Shown here: piece by piece, positions 13,261-18,203 of the stretch
Numbering within the stretch: position 1 is the first letter of the stretch
Layout of the letters: each line of letters begins with the position of its first letter
The notes under the pieces: model-generated
Database searches by the model: none
What the model was told of the DNA's origin: nothing
Seen by the model: the letters and a program-made list of their open reading frames with translations, nothing else
Position numbers and translations under genes: made by a program
NCBI GenBank assembly: GCA_040508545.1
Contig: JBEVMR010000054.1
Coordinates: forward strand, 1 to 18,203
Origin: VRUE01 sp040508545
GTDB lineage: Bacteria > Actinomycetota > Thermoleophilia > Solirubrobacterales > 70-9
Direction: 5' to 3'
DNA length: 18,203 bases

Positions 13261-14745
13261 TGCGGACGCGGGCTCGCTCGCCTCTTTGCCCGCATCCTCG
13301 CCCGCCGCCACCCGGCCGAGCTCGACGTGGGCCCTGCTGTCGCTGCTGCGGATCAGGACGAGGGTCAGGATGAAGCCGAGCGCGGCGATCGCGGCGCCGC
13401 CGAGGAAGGCTGCCTGGAAGCCCTCGGTGAGAGCGTCGAGCGACGGCGGGTTGGCGCCGGGGGTCAGATCGTCGGTGCGCGAGGTCGCCACCGTCGCCAG
13501 CAGCGCCAGCCCGAGGGCGCCGCCGATCTGCTGCGAGGTGTTGATCAGGCCGCTGGCCAAGCCCGCCTCGCTCTCTTCGACCCCGGAGACGGCGGCGATC
13601 GTCGTCGTCACGAAGGCGAAGCCGAGCCCGGCGGCGGCGAACAGCGAGGCGCCGAGGATGTCGGTGGTGAAGCCACCGCCGACCGAGACGCGGCTAAACC
13701 AAACGAGGCCGATGACGATGAAGAGCATCCCGGCGGCGAGCACCGGCTTGTAGCCGAGCTTGGTAACGAGCTGGGAGGCGATTGCGGCCGAGGCGATGAT
13801 CGTCAGCGCCAGCGGCAGGTAGGAGAGGCCGGCGTGGATCGCGCTGTAGCCCAGCACCTGCTGCATGTATAGGGAGATGAAGAAGAACATCGAGAAGAGC
13901 GACGCGCCGACCAGGAGGCCGACCACGTTGGCCCCGGTCAGGGTCCGGATCCGGAAGATCGAGAACGGCACCAGCGGCTTGGCGGTGCGCAGCTCGATCA
14001 CGACGAAGGCCGCGAGCAGGGCGGCGGAGAGGGCGAGCAGGCCGATCGTCTGGGTCGATCCCCAGCCGGCGTCGGTCGCGTCGACGACCGCGTAGACGAG
14101 GATCGAGAGCGCCGCGGTGACGGTGACCGCACCGGCGACGTCGAAGACGCGCGTCTCGTGCTCGGCGCGACTCTCGGCGATCAGCCGGGGGGAGAGGGCG
14201 AAGGCGACCAGCGCGACCGGCACGTTGACCCAGAGCACCCACTCCCAGCCGAGACCGTCGGTGAGGATGCCCCCGAGCAGGACGCCCGCGGCGCCGCCGG
14301 AGCCGGCGACCGCGCCCCAGACCCCGAGCGCCTTGTTGCGCTCGGCGCCGTCGCTGAAGGTGGTGGTGACGATCGAGAGCGCCGCCGGCGAGATGATCGC
14401 CGCGCCGAGGCCCTGCGCCGCCCGGGCCGCTATCAGCTGCCCCTCGGTCGCGGCGAAGCCAGCGAGGAGCGAGGCGACCGCGACCAGGAGCAGACCACCC
14501 ATGAAGACTCGCCGCCGTCCAAGCAGGTCGGCGGTGCGGCCGCCGAGCAGGAGGAAGCCGCCGAAGGTGAGCACGTAGGCGTTGACCACCCAGGGCAGGT
14601 TCTCCTGGGAGAAGTCGAGCGCCGTCCCGATCGAGGGCAGCGCCACGTAGACGATCGAGGCATCGAGGACGACGACGAACTGGGCCGAGCAGAGCAGGAC
14701 CAGCGCCAGCCAGCGTTTCTCACGGAAGTCTTGAGGACTGGACAT
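13258..14745 (-). CDS. DHA2-family MFS multidrug exporter (14 TM)
   Basis: The 495-residue protein has about 14 hydrophobic helices and the drug:H+ antiporter-2 motifs. These are LDASIVYVALPSIG (about 28-41, motif D1 with the membrane Asp), GGRTADLLGRRRVF (about 68-81, motif A) and WGAVAGSGGAAGVLLGG (about 143-159, motif C, antiporter signature). The closest general resemblance is to EmrB/QacA-type exporters; the substrate cannot be told. A charged cytoplasmic tail follows the last helix. There is no strong Shine-Dalgarno before ATG 14745. It lies 41 nt after the response regulator stop and 26 nt before rrf2, all on the minus strand, so read-through into the suf genes is possible. Confidence 0.9.
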   Translation of the reverse strand: MSSPQDFREKRWLALVLLCSAQFVVVLDASIVYVALPSIGTALDFSQENLPWVVNAYVLTFGGFLLLGGRTADLLGRRRVFMGGLLLVAVASLLAGFAATEGQLIAARAAQGLGAAIISPAALSIVTTTFSDGAERNKALGVWGAVAGSGGAAGVLLGGILTDGLGWEWVLWVNVPVALVAFALSPRLIAESRAEHETRVFDVAGAVTVTAALSILVYAVVDATDAGWGSTQTIGLLALSAALLAAFVVIELRTAKPLVPFSIFRIRTLTGANVVGLLVGASLFSMFFFISLYMQQVLGYSAIHAGLSYLPLALTIIASAAIASQLVTKLGYKPVLAAGMLFIVIGLVWFSRVSVGGGFTTDILGASLFAAAGLGFAFVTTTIAAVSGVEESEAGLASGLINTSQQIGGALGLALLATVATSRTDDLTPGANPPSLDALTEGFQAAFLGGAAIAALGFILTLVLIRSSDSRAHVELGRVAAGEDAGKEASEPASA

Positions 14746-14786
14746 CAGGACTCGGCCCTTCAGTCAAGCAAACTGCGGCCGTCGGC

Positions 14787-15371
14787 TCAGGGCTCGATCA
14801 GGCCGCGGCGGATCGCGTAGCGGACCAGCTCGACCCGGTCGCGCATGCCGAGCTTGCGCATCGCGCTGGCGCGGTGGTTCTCGACCGTCTTCTCGGAGAG
14901 GTGGAGGATCGCCGCGATCTCCTTCGTCGTGTTCGCCTCGGCGACGAGCTTGACGATCTCCTCCTCGCGCGGCGTCAGCTGTCCCTGCGCGCCTGGTGCC
15001 GGGAACGACTCCCCTCGCTCGACCGCCCGGATCGCCGCCACCAGGTCGGTATCGGCCTGCGTCTTCACCACATAGGCCGAAGCGCCCGCGTTCAACGCTT
15101 CCGCGACGTAGCGCTCGTCGTCGTGCATCGAGAGGATCAGGACCGCGACCTCTGGCGCCTGCGCCTTGATCTCCCGCGTCGCCTGCAGCCCCGTCAGCTT
15201 CGGCATCTTCACGTCGAGGATCGCCAGGTCGGGCCGCTCGCGGATCGCCAGCTCACGCGCCTCGGCGCCATCGGCTGCCTCGCCGATCACCTCGATGTCC
15301 GGCTGGCGCTCCAGCAGCAGCCGCAATCCGGAACGCACGATCCCATGGTCATCGGCGATCAGCACCCTCAC
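14787..15371 (-). CDS. NarL/FixJ-type response regulator
   Basis: The 194-residue protein starts at GTG 15371 (MRVLIADDHGIVRSGL). A longer upstream frame reads only low-complexity sequence and is rejected. Receiver domain 1-118: acidic pair Asp7/Asp8, phosphoacceptor Asp53 in LAILDVKMP, Ser81, and Lys103 in YVVKTQ. LuxR-type helix-turn-helix 132-190: LTPREEEIVKLVAEANTTKEIAAILHLSEKTVENHRASAMRKLG. It probably binds DNA as a dimer when phosphorylated. Its likely partner is the histidine kinase at 16385-17263, on the same strand but separated by the opposite-strand AbiEi/DUF559 gene. Targets unknown; the adjacent MFS and htpX genes are candidates by position only. Confidence 0.92.
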   Translation of the reverse strand: MRVLIADDHGIVRSGLRLLLERQPDIEVIGEAADGAEARELAIRERPDLAILDVKMPKLTGLQATREIKAQAPEVAVLILSMHDDERYVAEALNAGASAYVVKTQADTDLVAAIRAVERGESFPAPGAQGQLTPREEEIVKLVAEANTTKEIAAILHLSEKTVENHRASAMRKLGMRDRVELVRYAIRRGLIEP

Positions 15372-15422
15372 GCTTGCAGTGTCCCAGCAACCCCGATGAT
15401 CGGGAGGGGGAGAAACAAGGCC

Positions 15423-15466
15423 CCTTGGCGACTTAGCCCCCTCAATGGGACGGAAAGTCGCCAAGG
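15423..15466. repeat. Perfect 12-bp inverted repeat spanning the AbiEi/DUF559 start codon
   Basis: CCTTGGCGACTT (15423-15434) and AAGTCGCCAAGG (15455-15466) are exact inverse complements around 20 nt. The gene's ATG (15445-15447) lies at the centre. CCC (15439-15441) and GGG (15447-15449) can pair inside and place the start codon at the tip. As DNA it may be an autoregulatory operator; as RNA it could block initiation. AbiEi-type antitoxins are known to repress their own promoters at inverted repeats, which favours the operator reading. Confidence 0.65.
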
Positions 15467-16335
15467 CCGATGCGCTGATCGCGAAAATCGCGGCGCGACA
15501 GCACGGGGTCGTCGCAGTGGGACAGCTATACGGTTTGGGACTCGGCGAGCGCGCCGCGCGGGTGCGCGTCAATGCCGGACGGCTGCATCGTGTCCACCGA
15601 GGGGTCTATGCGGTGGGCCATCCGGCTCTCTCCCAAGAGGGGAGGTGGATGGCAGGCGTACTCGCCGTTGGCGCCGGCTCGCACCGCGACGGTGATTTGG
15701 TTCTCGATTACTGGGGAGCGGCAGTGAGCCATCGCACTGCGGCCTGTCTCTGGAATCTCCTGTCAGCCACGGACCACCCAACCCACGTCGTTGTCAGCGG
15801 CAACGCGGGGAGGGCAAAGCGCCGTGGCATTCGCGTGCACCGCTCGCTCACGTTGAAGCCGGTGGATGTAACTCTTAGCCGGGGAATTCCGGTGACGACG
15901 GCGGCGCGGACGATCTCCGACCTGCACCTCGCCACCTTGGGGCGCCTGCCCGGCGCTCTCTCACCTCGCGAGCTGCGAAGGGCGATCCGCCAGGCCAATG
16001 TGCTCGGCCTACCTCTTGATGAGAGCGCCAAAGATCGCACCCGCGGCGACCTCGAGCAGGACTTCCTGCTTCTCTGCCGTCGCCACAGGTTGCCGGCGCC
16101 GGAGGTGAACGTGCGCGTTGGCTCTTATCTCGTCGATTTCCTCTGGCGAGAGCGGCGGTTCATCGTGGAAACTGACAGCTACCGGCACCATCGCGGCAGG
16201 GAGTCTTTTCAAGGTGATCGGGGCCGGGATCTTGATCTAAAACGGCTCGGCTATGAGGTTTTGCGGCTCGCTGAACGCCAGATTGACGAGGAACCCGAGA
16301 CGGTGGCTGAAATCTTGTTGGCGGTGGTCACCTGA
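15445..16335 (+). CDS. AbiEi-like winged-helix protein fused to a DUF559 (Vsr-like) nuclease domain
   Basis: The 296-residue protein has an N-terminal AbiEi-type domain (about 8-60), with IAARQHGVVAVGQLYGLG and a GRLHRVHRGVYAVGH wing, and a middle region with AVSHRTAACLWNL and HVV strands. The C-terminal PD-(D/E)xK-like DUF559 domain (about 200-290) has candidate catalytic residues Glu204 (DLEQDF), Asp231 (YLVDFLW) and Glu242/Asp244 (FIVETDSYRHH). The end, RDLDLKRLGYEVLRLAERQI, fits DUF559. No AbiEii toxin gene adjoins it. Codon use looks somewhat less GC-biased than its neighbours. It lies opposite in strand between a response regulator and its kinase, suggesting insertion. ATG lies in a hairpin and has no Shine-Dalgarno. 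Role in defence is inferred. Confidence 0.82.
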   Translation: MGRKVAKADALIAKIAARQHGVVAVGQLYGLGLGERAARVRVNAGRLHRVHRGVYAVGHPALSQEGRWMAGVLAVGAGSHRDGDLVLDYWGAAVSHRTAACLWNLLSATDHPTHVVVSGNAGRAKRRGIRVHRSLTLKPVDVTLSRGIPVTTAARTISDLHLATLGRLPGALSPRELRRAIRQANVLGLPLDESAKDRTRGDLEQDFLLLCRRHRLPAPEVNVRVGSYLVDFLWRERRFIVETDSYRHHRGRESFQGDRGRDLDLKRLGYEVLRLAERQIDEEPETVAEILLAVVT

Positions 16336-16384
16336 TGGGCACCACGCTGCGCGCGATCTCGCCGGAGACACCACCGGCTCTCGG

Positions 16385-17263
16385 CTAGCCGGGGACTGAG
16401 AGGCGCACGGTGGTGCCGTCCCCCGGCCGCGACTCGATCGTCAGCTCGGCGCCGATCAGCAGTGCCCGCTCCCTCATCCCGTTTATCCCGAGCCCGCGCT
16501 CGGACTGCTCGAAGGCGAAGCCGCTACCGTCGTCGCTCACCTCCAGCTCCGCCCCGCTGCCGAGGCGGCGCAGGCGCACGGCGATCCGCCCGGCGTCGCT
16601 GTGGCGGGCGGCGTTGGTCAGCGCCTCCTGGGCGACCCGGTAGACGACCAGCTGCACGTCGTCGTCGAGGCCGGAGAAGTCACCCTCCGTCGTCAGCTCG
16701 GCGGCGAGGCCCGAGTGCTTGACCTGCTCGACCTGTCCGCCGACCGCGGCGGCGAGGCCGAGGTCGTCGAGCGCGGTGGGGCGGAGCTGGCGGGCGAGCG
16801 AGAGCAGCTCCTGCATCGCCTGGTTGGCGAGCGTCCTGGTCTCGGCAAGCGCTGGCTCGAGCTCGGGAGGCGCGGCCTCGCGCATGGCCTCGAGCCGCAG
16901 CAGCAGTCCGGTCAGCGACTGGTTGACCTCGTCGTGCAGGTCGCGTGCGACCCGTGCCCGCTCCTCCTCCTGGGCGCGCAGGGCGGCGCTGCCAGCACGG
17001 CGCCGCTCCGCTTCCAGGCGGCGCATCATGCGTAGGAACGCCAGCTCGATTCGCGCCACCTCCTCGGTCTCTCCTACCCCGTCGATCGAGTCCGGCAGCG
17101 GCCCGGGCGTGCTCAGGTCGACCTTCTCCATTTCCTCGATCAGCGTCTCGAGGGGCGCGAGCCGGCGCAGCACGGAGACCAGCTGGAAGGCGAGGGCAGC
17201 CGCGACGACGGCGAGCACGACGATGACCAGGGTCGTCACAGGGGCGAGAATAGGGGCTGCCAC
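16385..17263 (-). CDS. NarL-partner sensor histidine kinase (HisKA_3 type)
   Basis: The 292-residue kinase has one N-terminal membrane helix (about 8-30) and almost no extracellular part. A linker with coiled-coil character (about 65-105) precedes the HisKA_3 dimerisation motif EERARVARDLHDEVNQSLTGLLLRLEAM (phosphoacceptor His110). The HATPase domain shows N-box AQEALTNAARHSDA (Asn217), G1 DDGSGF (244-249) and GLGINGMRERA (257-267). With so small an extracytoplasmic region it may sense in or near the membrane, as in LiaS-like kinases. GTG 17263 is chosen to include the helix. It is divergent from htpX (78 nt apart) and convergent with the AbiEi/DUF559 gene (49 nt). Probable partner of the response regulator at 14787-15371. 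Confidence 0.9.
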   Translation of the reverse strand: MAAPILAPVTTLVIVVLAVVAAALAFQLVSVLRRLAPLETLIEEMEKVDLSTPGPLPDSIDGVGETEEVARIELAFLRMMRRLEAERRRAGSAALRAQEEERARVARDLHDEVNQSLTGLLLRLEAMREAAPPELEPALAETRTLANQAMQELLSLARQLRPTALDDLGLAAAVGGQVEQVKHSGLAAELTTEGDFSGLDDDVQLVVYRVAQEALTNAARHSDAGRIAVRLRRLGSGAELEVSDDGSGFAFEQSERGLGINGMRERALLIGAELTIESRPGDGTTVRLSVPG

Positions 17264-17341
17264 CTATGGCCGGATACGCCGTTCGGGGCAATACTCCTCA
17301 GGCTGCGCGATCTTCACCAACCGACAAGGAGCGAGCCCGCG

Positions 17342-18199
17342 ATGACCACCACCAAGCAATCCACCTGGGGAGCAACCCTCCGCACGACGATCCTGCTGGC
17401 GTCCCTCTCGGGCCTGCTGGTCCTGATCGGCGCCCTGATCGGCGGCCCCAGCACGGCAGCGGTCTTCCTCGGCATCGCCCTCTTGATCAACCTCGGCTCC
17501 TACTTCTTCAGCGACAAACTGGCGCTGAAAATGAGCGGCGCGAAGCCGATCGACGAGTCCGAAGCGCCGCGCCTCTACCAGATCGTGCGGGAACTGACGA
17601 CGCGCGCCGGCCTGCCGATGCCGCGCCTCTACATGATCCCGCAGGAGCAGCCGAACGCCTTCGCCACCGGCCGCAACCCGAAGAACTCCGCGGTCGCGGT
17701 GACGCAGGGGATCACCAAACTGCTCTCCGAGGACGAGCTGCGCGGCGTTCTCGCCCACGAGCTCGCCCACATCCAGCACCGCGACATCCTGATCCAGTCG
17801 GTCGCCTCGGCGATCGGCGCTGCGATCACCTATCTCGCCTACATGTTCATGTGGTTCGGCAACGACGACAACTCGCCCCTCAGTCTCGTCGCCAGCCTGG
17901 CGATGGTCCTGCTGGCCCCGATCGCGGCGAGCATCATCCAGCTCTCGATCTCACGCCAGCGCGAGTACGCGGCTGACGCCGGCGGCGCTGAAATCTGCGG
18001 CAACCCGGAGTCGCTGGCGAGCGCGTTGCTGCGGCTCGAGCAGGGCGCCGAAGCGATCCCGATGAAGGTCAACCAGGCGGCCGAGCCCCTCTACATCGTC
18101 AAGCCCTTCAAGGGTGGCGGAATCGCCAACCTCTTCTCCACCCACCCCCCGATCGAGGAGCGGGTCAAGCGACTGCGCCAGATGCGCCCGTCGTTCTAG
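17342..18199 (+). CDS. htpX: Membrane-bound zinc metalloprotease HtpX (M48B)
   Basis: A complete 285-residue HtpX. Two N-terminal helices (about 15-35 and 38-57) precede the cytoplasmic protease part. The zinc site is HELAH (139-143), with a third ligand Glu208 in the REYAAD segment, and two further helices lie between (about 152-172 and 180-202). STHPP near 267-271 and the C-terminal RVKRLRQM are typical. It degrades damaged membrane proteins, alongside FtsH in E. coli. AAGGAG lies 10 nt before the ATG. The gene is divergent from the histidine kinase, so regulation by that two-component pair is possible but not shown. Confidence 0.94.
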   Translation: MTTTKQSTWGATLRTTILLASLSGLLVLIGALIGGPSTAAVFLGIALLINLGSYFFSDKLALKMSGAKPIDESEAPRLYQIVRELTTRAGLPMPRLYMIPQEQPNAFATGRNPKNSAVAVTQGITKLLSEDELRGVLAHELAHIQHRDILIQSVASAIGAAITYLAYMFMWFGNDDNSPLSLVASLAMVLLAPIAASIIQLSISRQREYAADAGGAEICGNPESLASALLRLEQGAEAIPMKVNQAAEPLYIVKPFKGGGIANLFSTHPPIEERVKRLRQMRPSF

Positions 18200-18203
18200 G
18201 TCG

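Noticed and set aside
15372..15572. 67-residue upstream extension of the response regulator
   Set aside because: Low-complexity sequence with no domain, overlapping the AbiEi/DUF559 start region; the receiver domain begins naturally at GTG 15371.
16323..16378. Small dyads (GTGGT/ACCAC and GCCGG/CCGGC) between the AbiEi/DUF559 and kinase genes
   Set aside because: Only 5-bp arms and no T-tract; too weak to call a terminator.
1..18203. tRNA, rRNA, CRISPR array, transposase or integrase genes
   Set aside because: Looked for on both strands by eye; no cloverleaf with a conserved T-loop, no spaced repeats, and no DDE or recombinase motifs were seen.

Overview
The window is high-GC DNA with long antisense open frames typical of such genomes. 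The split suf iron-sulfur cluster, the VOC, DUF899 and DUF559 families, and repeated leaderless-type starts (TAGNNT 7-8 nt before ATG/GTG) suggest an actinobacterium, probably of the Thermoleophilia/Solirubrobacterales type. That placement is inference from gene content; there is no rRNA or other marker to confirm it.

Layout. (1) 1-191 is AT-richer than the rest and holds three abutting hairpins plus a possible tiny membrane ORF cut by the window edge. (2) 192-1013 (-) is a DipZ/TlpA-like thioredoxin-fold protein lacking both active-site cysteines. It is divergent from a three-gene plus-strand unit (1108-3193): a small membrane protein, a cupredoxin-like lipoprotein and a His-containing polytopic membrane protein. 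A 16-bp-arm inverted repeat lies exactly between them. (3) 3428-6347 (-) is Rieske ferredoxin-sufB-sufD. (4) 6442-9442 (+) is a two-domain VOC protein and an MMPL/RND transporter. (5) 9444-9878 (-) is a SufU/IscU-type scaffold, divergent from a DUF899 thioredoxin-like protein (+). (6) 10658-15371 (-) runs response regulator, DHA2 MFS exporter, rrf2 regulator, sufC, sufS. (7) An AbiEi/DUF559 gene (+, 15445-16335) sits between that response regulator and its likely histidine kinase (-, 16385-17263). (8) htpX (+) closes the window.

How the genes work together. SufS and the scaffold SufU supply sulfur, SufB-SufC-SufD assembles clusters, and the three-cysteine Rrf2 protein probably senses cluster status. 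A dyad AATCCTACT-N5-(A/G)GTCGG(A/T)T(T/A) occurs before both rrf2 and the Rieske-sufB-sufD operon, and in both it overlaps a TAGGAT -10 box. This makes a testable Rrf2 regulon joining the physically split suf units. The cupredoxin lipoprotein and its membrane partner look like a metal (copper?) or redox module at the envelope. Several gene junctions carry long hairpins without T-tracts.
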